Positions 15,222 through 23,658 of a stretch of DNA of 39,348 bases are shown piece by piece. Below the pieces are notes generated by a model. That model searched no databases. It worked only from the letters and a program-made list of their open reading frames with translations, and was not told where the DNA came from. Both the position numbers and the translations under genes were made by a program. How positions within the stretch are numbered: position 1 is the first letter of the stretch; every line of letters starts with the position of its first letter. This DNA comes from DATKKM01 sp036741795 (GTDB lineage: Bacteria; Chloroflexota; Dehalococcoidia; SM23-28-2; RBG-16-64-32): positions 1-39,348 of the forward strand of contig DAINRO010000014.1 of the NCBI GenBank assembly GCA_036741795.1. Reading direction: 5' to 3'.

Positions 15222-16817
15222 CTAGCGCTTCCTCCAGATGCGGGCTCCGACGACGCTGGCGCCGCCGAGGACGCCGATCGCGCCAAAAACGGCCAAGATT
15301 GCTGCCCAGGCTGCCGGGCTGGTGCCCACGGGTGAGAGGCTGCCGATGCCAGCGGTGCTTGTGCCGCCCACCCCGCCTGCGGTCGATGTTCCGCCGCCTG
15401 AGCCTGAGCCTGAGCCTGAGCCAGAACCGGAGCCCGAGCCAGAGCCGGTGTCAGTGGTTGTGCCGCCGCCGCCTCCCGCGTTGCTCAGGGGTGCGCTTGG
15501 ATTGCAAGGCTGAAGGTTTGCCGGATCCGACGCGGGTGTCCCTCCGGCACCAACGCTTACTTGAGTGATTTCGCATTCGATGGCGATCGCACCGTTCCGT
15601 ACGGCCGGATCGGGATCACAGGCGTCGCCTATGCCGTCCGGCTCGGCGTCATCCTGATCGGGGTTGGCGAGCAGCGGGCAGTTGTCTCCCCGGTTTTGCC
15701 AACCATCAAGATCCTCGTCTGTGAACGAAATTCCGGTTCCCGCCGTGCCTGCACTCTTGTTCACGGGATCGGGATCGCAGGTCGTACCTACGTCGTTGGG
15801 AAGACCGTCACCGTCCTCGTCACCTGGTCCCGGCGCAGGGGCGCGGGGGTCCCATGTGGGGTTCGCGTTTAGCGGGCAGGTGTCCAGGGGGTTCTCAATT
15901 CCGTCGCCATCCGCATCCGGAATGTTTGCTATAAGCGTGACGAAGTTGTAGGCGCCATCGCCTGGATTCTTCCTGAACTCGCCGCCGCCGGCATTCCCGA
16001 TGATCTCCGAGCCAACGGTCAACGGAGCGCAGAAGTCGCTTGGCGCGTCCTGGTCAGAGGCAGTAGTAGTTGGGTCGTTGAGTACGGTGAGAGCAGGGTA
16101 ACCGAGCAAAGGATCTACCTGGAACAGCTCGTGTACAGGGGACCCCGGCTCGAACAGCAGGAAGTTGAGCACGACCGCCGTTCCCGACACCGCCGTGGTG
16201 TTGAATCCGACGTAGCGCGCCCGCAGTTTCGTGAAGTCCCACGGAACCTCCGGCTTGTTGGCCTGGTCCGTGAGATAGGTCGGCCACTTGTCAGCCCCGT
16301 CAGGAATGCCGTTGCCGTTGCCGTCAAGGGCGAGGGGCTCAAGGCGGTTCGGGGGCTGGCGTCCGTCAGATTGCACCGGTTTCGGTGAGATCGTGTCGTT
16401 CAGATCGATTGATGCGTTCAGGAGGTCGAATCCTACCGGGATGATGGTGCTGCACGGGTTGTTGAGCAAACCCAACTGCGCGATCGACGAGAACGTTCCG
16501 ATCTTGGTGCCTACCGGGATGTCCGTACCCTTGGCCACTCCCCATTCCGGTGGAGTAACAGTGGCAAGACCACCTGTGTTAAATGAGATTGCATCATCGG
16601 CACTCGGCTTCACACAATCCTCACCGATACCAACGCCGAATTTCCCCTTGATGTTCGAAGTGGCGTTAGGCGTGGGATCAACCAGTTCCGCACTGGCGCA
16701 GGCGTTGAAGCCTGGTACCTGGGCGCCACTGCTATCTTGGTGCAGCACGACCGCGGAAACCGCGACCAACAACACCAAGGGGAGCAGATGGAGCGACCGC
16801 AACCCTCTTGTAATCAT
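15222..16817 (-). CDS. Membrane-anchored surface protein, DFC-domain plus TSP3 repeats, Gly-Ser linker
   Basis: A 531-residue paralogue of the preceding entry, same order of parts: signal peptide, N-terminal domain with TPPEWGVAKGTDIPVG, IPVGFDLLNASIDL, GTAVVLNFLLFEPG and APSDFCAPLTVG, then TSP3 repeats (DADGDGIENPLDTCPLN, DEDGDGLPNDVGTTCDPD, DEDLDGWQNRGDNCPL, EPDGIGDACDPD), a perfect (Gly-Ser)n run of about 15 residues coded at 15396-15448, and a C-terminal helix ending RIWRKR. The (GS)n run is a flexible tether. RBS GGGAGGT before ATG 16817. It is first in a two-gene unit (four-base gap), behind the promoter at 16889-16917. TSP3 repeats bind calcium; the ligand is unknown. Confidence 0.85.
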   Translation of the reverse strand: MITRGLRSLHLLPLVLLVAVSAVVLHQDSSGAQVPGFNACASAELVDPTPNATSNIKGKFGVGIGEDCVKPSADDAISFNTGGLATVTPPEWGVAKGTDIPVGTKIGTFSSIAQLGLLNNPCSTIIPVGFDLLNASIDLNDTISPKPVQSDGRQPPNRLEPLALDGNGNGIPDGADKWPTYLTDQANKPEVPWDFTKLRARYVGFNTTAVSGTAVVLNFLLFEPGSPVHELFQVDPLLGYPALTVLNDPTTTASDQDAPSDFCAPLTVGSEIIGNAGGGEFRKNPGDGAYNFVTLIANIPDADGDGIENPLDTCPLNANPTWDPRAPAPGPGDEDGDGLPNDVGTTCDPDPVNKSAGTAGTGISFTDEDLDGWQNRGDNCPLLANPDQDDAEPDGIGDACDPDPAVRNGAIAIECEITQVSVGAGGTPASDPANLQPCNPSAPLSNAGGGGGTTTDTGSGSGSGSGSGSGSGSGGGTSTAGGVGGTSTAGIGSLSPVGTSPAAWAAILAVFGAIGVLGGASVVGARIWRKR

Positions 16818-16888
16818 TAGATAAACCTCCCTAGCCGCACGTGGTCATCCTGTTACGCAAGAATGTCCAGATGTGATGATTCTCCAAT

Positions 16889-16917
16889 ACTATGTATGTG
16901 GTTTACCAAACAGTCAA
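16889..16917 (-). promoter_or_regulatory. Promoter of the two DFC/TSP3 surface genes
   Basis: On the minus strand TTGACT, 17 bases, CATAGT: -35 matches five of six positions and -10 four of six, 72 bases upstream of ATG 16817. A palindrome (16929-16942) lies just upstream of the -35. Confidence 0.6.
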
Positions 16918-16928
16918 GCGATATAGCC

Positions 16929-16942
16929 TTACGTTGACGTAA
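16929..16942. promoter_or_regulatory. Candidate operator palindrome TTACGT-TG-ACGTAA
   Basis: Six-base perfect arms with a two-base centre, 11 bases upstream of the minus-strand -35 and about 105 bases before the plus-strand lipoprotein gene. The position suits a regulator acting on the divergent region; the nearby response regulator is one candidate, unproved. Confidence 0.4.
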
Positions 16943-17046
16943 AGATTCGAGGGTGTGCGCTTTCAATTGCCATTCGCTCGCATCTTGCCGGGGCTGTTCC
17001 GCCCGAATCCTGACCTTTATCATCGTGCGTAACGTATACGACCGAA

Positions 17047-17811
17047 ATGCTTTACCGGATCGCGCTCATCGGCGCTTTTTCACTGTCTGCTTGTTCACTG
17101 TTGATTGCTGCCGCCTGCAAGGACGGGGGTGATGATGGGCAAGCCAACCCCTCATCCAGCGCCGCACCCGAGACACTGGAGGAGCAACTAGCCTCGATAT
17201 TGCTCAAGGACGAGGAAGTGCCCCAGGAGTTGGAAGCCGGGGCCCTGGAGTACTCGACTAACGAACAGGTCGCTGGACCTTCGCAGGAGGAGCTCGACCG
17301 TCTCAATGGACTGGGTCGACAGTTGGGCGTCGACTTGACGTTTGTGCCCGTGGCCGATGTCCCCGCCGATTCGCCTGCAAGGGGGGGCATCCAGAACTCT
17401 GCGAGCGTGTACCTGGATCCTGAAGGCGCCTCCCAGGCCTTCAAGACACGTTCTGAGGCGGCACGAACCAACGACTGGCCGGCGAACTACCAGGACCTGG
17501 ACGACGTGCAAACAGCCGAGGTGGCTAGCGGCGTAGGCGATGAGTCATATTGGCTGCGTATCACGGGACTGGATCAGTGCGAGGCGGCGGAGGCGACACC
17601 CGGGCCCTCCCCTGCGCCCACATGCCCTCCGCCGCGACTGGCTGTCATCGATCACCTCCTCTTTCGGTCAGGGCGCACGTTCATCTACCTCATGGTGGTG
17701 TCCGACACGCCGACCGGTGTCGAGGATGACGTCTTCGCGGCGCAGGTTCGTGACTGGGCTATGACGGTGGGGGGACGGGCAGTCCAAACATTTCCGCCCG
17801 CACAGGGCTGA
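17047..17811 (+). CDS. Lipoprotein of unknown function
   Basis: A 254-residue exported lipoprotein, not recognised as a known family. The N-terminus MLYRIALIGAFSLSACSLLI offers a clean lipobox LSAC (Cys16), while a second cysteine follows at 24 (AAAC), either of which could be lipidated. After an acidic Ser/Pro linker, the body has mixed alpha/beta character (LLKDEEVPQELEAGALEYS, GVGDESYWLRITG, FRSGRTFIYLMVVS). A Cys pair flanks a Pro-rich patch near residues 178-196. No ribosome-binding site is evident, so the message may be leaderless. It is directly upstream of the two-component genes on the same strand and could supply an extracellular signal or sensor accessory, by position only. Confidence 0.7.
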   Translation: MLYRIALIGAFSLSACSLLIAAACKDGGDDGQANPSSSAAPETLEEQLASILLKDEEVPQELEAGALEYSTNEQVAGPSQEELDRLNGLGRQLGVDLTFVPVADVPADSPARGGIQNSASVYLDPEGASQAFKTRSEAARTNDWPANYQDLDDVQTAEVASGVGDESYWLRITGLDQCEAAEATPGPSPAPTCPPPRLAVIDHLLFRSGRTFIYLMVVSDTPTGVEDDVFAAQVRDWAMTVGGRAVQTFPPAQG

Positions 17812-17837
17812 AAACCTGGAACGCTATCCATCACACG

Positions 17838-17843
17838 TATAAT
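17838..17843 (+). promoter_or_regulatory. Possible -10 element (TATAAT) for the two-component operon
   Basis: A perfect TATAAT 35 bases before the response-regulator ATG, with no convincing -35 at 16-18 bases. It would give a leader of about 30 bases without an evident ribosome-binding site. Confidence 0.4.
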
Positions 17844-17878
17844 TACTAATAGCTGCACGATTGCGTTCTGTTTCACGT

Positions 17879-18544
17879 ATGACAAGAATTCTGCTGGTTG
17901 AAGATGACACGAGCATTGCCGATTTCGTTCGGCGGGGGCTGATCTACAAGGATTACGAAGTAGACGTTGCCCACGATGGCGAGGCCGGGTTGGCCGCGGC
18001 CCTGGACAAGCCGCCTGACCTTGTGTTGCTCGATCTGATGATCCCGAAATTGGACGGGGTCGAGGTCTGCCGCCGGCTTCGATCAGCGGGTAACACGCCA
18101 ATCATCATCCTGACGGCCCGAGACTCCGTGGAAGACAAGATCAGGGGTCTTGATGCCGGCGCCGATGACTACGTGACGAAGCCCTTTGCATTCGACGAAC
18201 TCCTCGCTCGTGTGCGTGCGGCGCTGCGCCGGCATGAACCTGACGAGGAGATCATCCAGGTGGCGGACCTGACCATTCACCCGGCCAGCCGTGGCGTGAC
18301 GAGGGGCTCACGTGAGATCGAGTTGACGGCGAGAGAGTATGACTTGCTACTGTTTCTTGCCCGTAATGCCGGAAAGGTAATGGACAGGAACACCATCTTC
18401 GAGCGCGTGTGGGGATACACGTTCGACGTGGAGAGCGACACGATCAAGGTATATGTGCGCTACTTACGGAAGAAGCTAAACGCTGAGGATGAACCGGATC
18501 TGATTCATGCCGTCAGGGGCGTGGGATACGTTCTGAAGCCGTAG
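17879..18544 (+). CDS. OmpR/PhoB-family response regulator
   Basis: A 221-residue regulator. The receiver domain (1-120) has the acidic pair VEDD (Glu8 to Asp10), phospho-acceptor Asp52 in LLDLMIPKLDG, Thr79 and Lys101 (YVTKPF). The C-terminal winged helix (about 125-221) has the OmpR-type ELTAREYDLLLFLARNAGKV and SDTIKVYVRYLRKKL. Closest in look to MprA/PrrA-type regulators. ATG 17879 is chosen over an upstream in-frame ATG at 17861, since the family begins M-x-R-I-L-L-V-E-D-D. The kinase gene follows after one base. Lying amid surface-protein genes, it may control them. Confidence 0.93.
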   Translation: MTRILLVEDDTSIADFVRRGLIYKDYEVDVAHDGEAGLAAALDKPPDLVLLDLMIPKLDGVEVCRRLRSAGNTPIIILTARDSVEDKIRGLDAGADDYVTKPFAFDELLARVRAALRRHEPDEEIIQVADLTIHPASRGVTRGSREIELTAREYDLLLFLARNAGKVMDRNTIFERVWGYTFDVESDTIKVYVRYLRKKLNAEDEPDLIHAVRGVGYVLKP

Positions 18545-18545
18545 T

Positions 18546-19931
18546 ATGAGCGCCCAGGTTTCACGGGGCCGGTTGGCGCTACGGTGGCGCCTCACGATCT
18601 GGATCGCACTGGCTTTCGCGTTTGCGGTGGCGACCGTTTTCCTCCTGGTGTGGGTGGCGGTGACCCAGATCCTCGAAGATGACATAAGAAACGGCCTGGA
18701 CCGGAATTATCAGAACGTCTTTGGCAGGGCTTTCCTCACTGACGGTGACGACTACCAGGAGCTGGTGAACGCCTTCCCCTTTCCCGTGGCCATCTACGAC
18801 ACCAACGGCCAATTGATCGCGGCCAACGACGACGCTGATGTCGATGCCCTTCGGCCCGCCGATGACGACGTCGTGGGGATTATCGTGGAGGGCAGGCAAT
18901 TGGAGGAGAGTGTGGTCATGGGGGGAGAGCAGTTTCGTGTGCGGACGGGGAGCCTGCGCGGGGAGGAGGAAGTGTTGGGGATCGTACAAGTGGGGCGCAG
19001 CACCCAAACGGTACAAGAAGTGCGCGACGCCATGGCCCTCATCCTCGTCTTTGGTGGTGCCATAGCGCTGATCGCAGTCTCGATCGTGGGGTATCTCCTG
19101 GCGCGGAGCGCACTTCAGCCGGTGGAACGCATCGCCCACACGGCGAGTGAGATCGAAGCTTCCGACTTGAGCCGCCGGCTCGGAGCGCGCCACGAACCGT
19201 CGGAGGTCCAGCGCCTGGCGGACACGTTTGATGCGATGCTGGCCCGGCTGGAAGCGGCGTTTGCTCAGCAGCGTAATTTCGTGATGGACGTGTCTCACGA
19301 GCTACGCACGCCGTTGACGGGGTTGCAAGGGAACCTGGATGTGCTCTTGATGGACCCGTCGATTCCTGCCGACACCCGGGTGCAGTTGGAAAGGATGTCG
19401 GCAGAAGTGTCGCGCTTGATTCGTTTGACAACGAACCTCCTGTACCTGGCACACGCCGAAGCAGGCCGTGATGTGGCGCGCCGGCCGGTCGATCTGGACG
19501 ATCTGTGCCTCGAGGTCGTCCACCAGGAACAGAACGTGCGGGACGATGTCAGCCTGCGTTTCGTGCACGAGGAGCACGTAAGCGTGTCAGGCGACAGGGA
19601 TCTCCTCAAACAGTTACTGCTGAACGTCGTGGACAATGCCGTGAAATTCTCGCCGGCGCAAGGCGAAGTTATCGTGGAACTTGCCAACGGTGCTGGCGAG
19701 GCAACCATCGCGGTGGAGGACGAAGGGCCCGGCATACCACAGGAGGAGCTGGAGCGCGTTTTCGAGCGCTTCCACCAGGGGCCGCAGGGCGGGTCCCGAT
19801 CAACCGGGGGAGCGGGGATTGGCCTCGCTATATCTCGCTGGATCGCTGGCGCTCACGGTGGCAACATACGGGCGGAGAACCGGGATGGTGGGGGCAGCAG
19901 GTTCGTGATTACGCTGCCTATCGGGGCGTGA
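18546..19931 (+). CDS. Sensor histidine kinase of the adjacent OmpR-type regulator
   Basis: A 461-residue membrane kinase: transmembrane helix about 16-38, an extracytoplasmic sensor of about 125 residues rich in Asp/Glu (DANDDADVD, RPADDDVVG), second helix about 165-187, HAMP (188-240), then the dimerisation domain with phospho-His251 (VSHELRTPLTG), N-box Asn364 (VVDNAVKFS), G1 DEGPGIP (392-398) and G2 GGAGIGLAIS (421-430). Complete and apparently functional. The acidic sensor might bind cations such as calcium, which would suit the calcium-binding proteins around it; that is speculation. Coupled to the response regulator by a one-base gap. Confidence 0.94.
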   Translation: MSAQVSRGRLALRWRLTIWIALAFAFAVATVFLLVWVAVTQILEDDIRNGLDRNYQNVFGRAFLTDGDDYQELVNAFPFPVAIYDTNGQLIAANDDADVDALRPADDDVVGIIVEGRQLEESVVMGGEQFRVRTGSLRGEEEVLGIVQVGRSTQTVQEVRDAMALILVFGGAIALIAVSIVGYLLARSALQPVERIAHTASEIEASDLSRRLGARHEPSEVQRLADTFDAMLARLEAAFAQQRNFVMDVSHELRTPLTGLQGNLDVLLMDPSIPADTRVQLERMSAEVSRLIRLTTNLLYLAHAEAGRDVARRPVDLDDLCLEVVHQEQNVRDDVSLRFVHEEHVSVSGDRDLLKQLLLNVVDNAVKFSPAQGEVIVELANGAGEATIAVEDEGPGIPQEELERVFERFHQGPQGGSRSTGGAGIGLAISRWIAGAHGGNIRAENRDGGGSRFVITLPIGA

Positions 19932-19950
19932 CCCAGGGCGGCGCGAGCCG

Positions 19951-20736
19951 CTACGTGGAACGCCGCCGGACCACTACGATTGCAACGACAGCGGCGACTC
20001 CGATCACTCCGATCATTCCGGCTGCCGCCGCGTACAACCAGCCCTGGGTATCCCCAGGATCGCTGGAGGCCGGCGTGGCAACGTTGTACCCGGGGGGGCA
20101 GTCGTCGCCGACAACAGCTATGGCGCCAGTGACCTCACCGTCGAAGAAGTTGTCCTCGTTCGTGTCTCCTATCACCGCCGCGTCGACGTCCCGCATTAGA
20201 GTTCCCCGGTCGAGAACGTCGTCGTTGTTGATATCACGCTGACCAAGAGCTATTTCGGTCTCACCGTCTGCAGTGGCTTCGAGTGTGACCCTGGCCAACA
20301 CACCAGATCCGCTGTCCACCCGGGGTGGATCGCTGGACTCAAAGGCGGAGAGTGTGTGGAAGCCGGAGTGGTTGGGGAGGCGGGCTGAGATGTCGATAGG
20401 GGAAGATCCTTCGTTGGCGCCCTGGAACAGCTTGACGTCATGATCGACGACCGTAAGAACTGCCGGGTCGTAGTCCAGGTGTATCTCCCATGCCAGGAGA
20501 TCGGTCACCTCCAGGATGAGAACGTCGACTTCAAACTGCTCGCCGGTGGCAACGCTAATGCAGTCCTCGATCTCACCCACAGCGTTGCCGGTGTTACCGC
20601 TGGTCCCCACGTCGATGGCAAGGGACGGATCTTCCGCCGAAGTATGTTTTGGACCCGCCGCGATCAGAGCGAGGGCGAGCAGCAGCGCGGCGGAGAGCAA
20701 GTTGTGGAGCGGCCTGGCCAACGAGTTTGGGATCAT
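19951..20736 (-). CDS. Membrane-anchored cohesin-like domain protein (single module)
   Basis: A 261-residue exported protein: signal peptide (to about 34), one cohesin-like beta-sandwich (about 38-213), a short linker and a C-terminal helix GMIGVIGVAAVVAIVVV followed by RRRST. Cohesin-type features are LLAWEIHLDYDPAVLTVV (the conserved D-P-A-V-L strand), DSGSGVLARVTLEA and the end strand GAIAVVGDDC. Cys59 and Cys213 bracket the module. Asp/Asn-rich inserts DINNDDVLDRG and GDTNEDNFFDG look calcium-binding. ATG 20736 opens the signal peptide; the earlier ATG at 20823 would overlap the neighbouring gene. No clear ribosome-binding site. Its module is closest to module 2 of the next gene. Confidence 0.82.
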   Translation of the reverse strand: MIPNSLARPLHNLLSAALLLALALIAAGPKHTSAEDPSLAIDVGTSGNTGNAVGEIEDCISVATGEQFEVDVLILEVTDLLAWEIHLDYDPAVLTVVDHDVKLFQGANEGSSPIDISARLPNHSGFHTLSAFESSDPPRVDSGSGVLARVTLEATADGETEIALGQRDINNDDVLDRGTLMRDVDAAVIGDTNEDNFFDGEVTGAIAVVGDDCPPGYNVATPASSDPGDTQGWLYAAAAGMIGVIGVAAVVAIVVVRRRST

Positions 20737-20770
20737 ATCGGTAGAACGCGCTGGGAACGAATGGAGTTCG

Positions 20771-22375
20771 CTAAGCGAGGGGGTCCGTCGGTGGCGGCTC
20801 TTCGGTCGCCGTGGATGTCGCATCAGATGAAGCCGCGCGCCGGCGATAAGCGAGGTATCCCGCGCCGGCCAGGGCGAGCAAACCGGCGGCTATCGCGCCG
20901 GCGATAACGAACGGTAGAGCATCGCTGCCATCGTCGTCGTCGCTGTCGCCGCCGCCATCGTCGGAGCTGGATCCGCCCGAGGCCTTGACAACTTTTGCGT
21001 CCGAATCAGCACAGTCCTCGCCGATCAGGATCTCTGCGCCGGCAATTGGGCCGTCGAAGAACGTGTCCTCGTTCGTGTCACCGATGATGTCTCCATCCAC
21101 GTTGCGCAAGAAAACGCCGCGGTCAGCTTTGCCGTCATTGTTGGCGTCAATCGGATCCAGCGAGATGTCGGTTGAGCCTGCCTCCCTGGCTTCGAGCGTG
21201 AGGCGGACAAGAACGCCCGAGCCACTGTCCGGGGCAAGCGGGTCGGCCGTGTCGACAGCGCCTGTCGTGTAGAGGCCGGTGTCATCAGGGGTCTGCTCGG
21301 ACGTGTCTACTACCTGGCTGCCCTCACTGCTGTTGAGGAAAAACTCCACGTCCCGGTCCACAACATCAACTATCGCGGGATCAGAACCAACACTTATTTC
21401 GAGTGCGAGCAGGTCTTCGACGTTGTTGATCACGAGGTCAACGACGAATGTGTCCCCAACCTCGCCCGAGGCACATGTTTCTATCGTTCCCAGGACCGTG
21501 GCTTCGTTGTCATCCGGGACGGCGTCAACAGCGACCGAGGTTTCATCCGTGCCACCGTCCGGACTGGAGGGGTCCTCTGTTGGTTGGCTCCCCGGGTCGC
21601 CACCCGGGTCAGAGCCGGGGTTTGAGCCGGAACTGCCGGTAACGCCCGCCTCGCCCGGTGGCGGCTCTGTTGGCACCTGAGCGAGTGGATGGGGCAGGTC
21701 CATACTGCCCACGTTGACCGGGGGAGGCGGAGTCACCTGGCTGCAGTCGCCGTCAACGACGACGATGGCATTGGACACCAGATTGGCGAAGTGAAGATTA
21801 CCGCCAATTTCGAGAATGGAGGGGGAGGGGTAGTTGTCGTACAAGTCGTCCTGCAGGATCAGTTCCGTAGTTCCGGGGCCGATCGCCTCCAGCGTGACCC
21901 TGCTCATGACCCCGTTCCCGCTCTCATATATTTGGCTGAGGTCCGCGAACTCAGCGCGAAGGTTGCCGGTCGTCGCGGGCAGTGGGTCTTTCACAGACGA
22001 GTTGTCGGTGGCGTCACCGTCGATCCATATAAACGGAATGTGGTCGCCGGTGGCGATCATGAAGTCTTCGAAATTCACGGCCGTTGCGCGCAGTACAGCA
22101 GGGTCGAAATGAAGGTTGTAACTAGTACCGACGATGCTGTCGGTGCCCTGTGAACTGGCCGGTGGTATGCCCTTTACCCAGACGTCGACTTCAAAAGTCG
22201 AACCACTGGCAACGCTTCGGCAACTCTCAATAGTGCCTAACTCGAGCGCAGAGTTGCCGGCCGGATCGAGGTCCAGGCCGGTATCAACCCAAACAGCAGC
22301 GTTCGTGGGCGAACTGGAACTGGTGATGACGACTGCGATCGCCGCCACCACCAGTCCCGCAAATGCTCTAATCAC
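20771..22375 (-). CDS. Membrane-anchored protein with two cohesin-like modules
   Basis: A 534-residue exported protein: signal peptide (to about 26), cohesin-like module 1 (about 34-211), a Pro/Gly/Asp linker (212-285), module 2 (286-455), an acidic Ser/Asp linker, helix ALPFVIAGAIAAGLLALAG (about 487-508) and RRR plus a short cytoplasmic tail. Each module has YNLHFDPAVL or LEISVGSDPAIVDVV, then SGNGVMSRVTLEA or SGSGVLVRLTLEA. Cysteine pairs 52/211 and 301/455 frame the modules. Module 2 holds DANNDGKADRG and GDTNEDTFFDG inserts. The start is GTG with AGGA upstream. With two binding modules it is a candidate small scaffoldin. It belongs to a tight minus-strand series (35 bases to the next gene, 19 to the previous). 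Confidence 0.84.
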   Translation of the reverse strand: MIRAFAGLVVAAIAVVITSSSSPTNAAVWVDTGLDLDPAGNSALELGTIESCRSVASGSTFEVDVWVKGIPPASSQGTDSIVGTSYNLHFDPAVLRATAVNFEDFMIATGDHIPFIWIDGDATDNSSVKDPLPATTGNLRAEFADLSQIYESGNGVMSRVTLEAIGPGTTELILQDDLYDNYPSPSILEIGGNLHFANLVSNAIVVVDGDCSQVTPPPPVNVGSMDLPHPLAQVPTEPPPGEAGVTGSSGSNPGSDPGGDPGSQPTEDPSSPDGGTDETSVAVDAVPDDNEATVLGTIETCASGEVGDTFVVDLVINNVEDLLALEISVGSDPAIVDVVDRDVEFFLNSSEGSQVVDTSEQTPDDTGLYTTGAVDTADPLAPDSGSGVLVRLTLEAREAGSTDISLDPIDANNDGKADRGVFLRNVDGDIIGDTNEDTFFDGPIAGAEILIGEDCADSDAKVVKASGGSSSDDGGGDSDDDDGSDALPFVIAGAIAAGLLALAGAGYLAYRRRAASSDATSTATEEPPPTDPLA

Positions 22376-22394
22376 TTAATTCCTGTTAAAAGCT

Positions 22395-23564
22395 CTATTC
22401 CGGGCGTTTACTCCGCGCGAGGTAGAGACTACCACCCGCTACCGCCAGAAGAGCGACGCCAGCCAGGGACATCGCCACTAGTAATACGGCGCTGAGGCCA
22501 TTCCCGGATCCTCCACCGGTCGCCGGTTGCGTCCGGGGGGTGGCAGCTGTTGTCGAGCCAGTGCCGCCCGTGGTGGACACTTCCACAACGGTCTCACCAG
22601 CGGCATGTGCCTTGGTGAGCGGGGACACCAGGGTGATTGTGGTGCCGCTGACGCTCGCGATCTTCACGTCTTCTTGCGCAGCCCCGCTTCCGATCCTGAT
22701 GGTGTCGCCGGCTGCACAGCCCGCAGCATTGGCAACTGTGATGGTCGTGGCGCCTGCAGCAGCGGCGGCCGACAGCGTGGTGTTGCAGGTTGTACCAGAC
22801 GTGCCACCCGGCCCGGCGGTCCTGGTGGGAGTCGCCGCGCCAGTCGGAGTTGGCGTCGGGATAGGTGAGGACGTAGGAATCTGTGTGGGCGACGGTGACG
22901 GCGTCGGTATCGGCGTCGGAGTGTCGGTTGGGCCGCCGCAGGCACTGCCGTCGGAACGAACTTGGGCGTTGCTGAACTGGACGATCGGCAGCGGGTTGCT
23001 GTTCTGGTCCAGGATGTTGGGTTGGTCGTCCATCTCAAACTCGTCTTCGAAAATAAGATCACTGACGCCGGAACCGACGACTTCCATCACGAACCGGGCG
23101 ATGACTCCGGGGCCGTCTTCGAACGTTCCAGGGCCCCCGAGTTCTGTTGCTTCATGCCGGTAGTCACCAGTGGTGCCTGGAAGTGGGTCGCTAATTTCAA
23201 AGTACGTCCCCGGAGGAGCGTCCTGCATGAAGATGACGTCCGACGCCACCGCGCGGGAGTTCACCTGCAACACAGCCGGGTTGAAAATCAGGTTGAACGA
23301 TACACCGTTAACGCCATCCGCCGGGTCGATCGCGTTGACGATGACATCGAGAGTGAAGGTGTTGCCGTCTACGAGGTCGTTTCGGCACCCTTCGATCGTA
23401 CCGACCGCTGTCGGGCTATTGCCTGTGGAATCAAGGTCAATGGCCACCAGGTCCACCTGGCCGGGCGTCGCTTTCGCCGTGTTCAGCCCGACAGCGATAA
23501 GAACCGCCAGCGCGATCAGCGCCATGCCAGTGAAGGCCATGAGGCCGCGGTTTAGTGTGTTCAA
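22395..23564 (-). CDS. Cohesin-like domain protein with Pro/Thr stalk and xPxTGG-type anchor
   Basis: A 389-residue exported protein: signal peptide (to about 32), cohesin-like module (36-209; VSFNLIFNPAVLQV, GDYRHEATELGG, GPGVIARFVMEV, VRSDGSACGG) with Cys60/Cys209, a TPTPIPTPSPSP-rich stalk (212-248), a small second domain (about 258-332; TTITVANAAGCAAGDTIRIG, then ITLVSPLTKAHAAGETV), a QPATGG motif (347-352), helix and basic tail ARSKRPE. Motif, helix and basic end resemble a sortase substrate. The start is TTG at 23564, preceded by a strong AGGAGGGG site; the next ATG (residue 9) is too far from it. Confidence 0.82.
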   Translation of the reverse strand: MNTLNRGLMAFTGMALIALAVLIAVGLNTAKATPGQVDLVAIDLDSTGNSPTAVGTIEGCRNDLVDGNTFTLDVIVNAIDPADGVNGVSFNLIFNPAVLQVNSRAVASDVIFMQDAPPGTYFEISDPLPGTTGDYRHEATELGGPGTFEDGPGVIARFVMEVVGSGVSDLIFEDEFEMDDQPNILDQNSNPLPIVQFSNAQVRSDGSACGGPTDTPTPIPTPSPSPTQIPTSSPIPTPTPTGAATPTRTAGPGGTSGTTCNTTLSAAAAAGATTITVANAAGCAAGDTIRIGSGAAQEDVKIASVSGTTITLVSPLTKAHAAGETVVEVSTTGGTGSTTAATPRTQPATGGGSGNGLSAVLLVAMSLAGVALLAVAGGSLYLARSKRPE

Positions 23565-23658
23565 TTGGGTCCCCTCCTGTGTGCAAACTGTATAGCCGCC
23601 TCGGCTATTTCAGTCGTAATGCACGTGTTATCACACATAAGAGGAACGGGCAAGGGAT

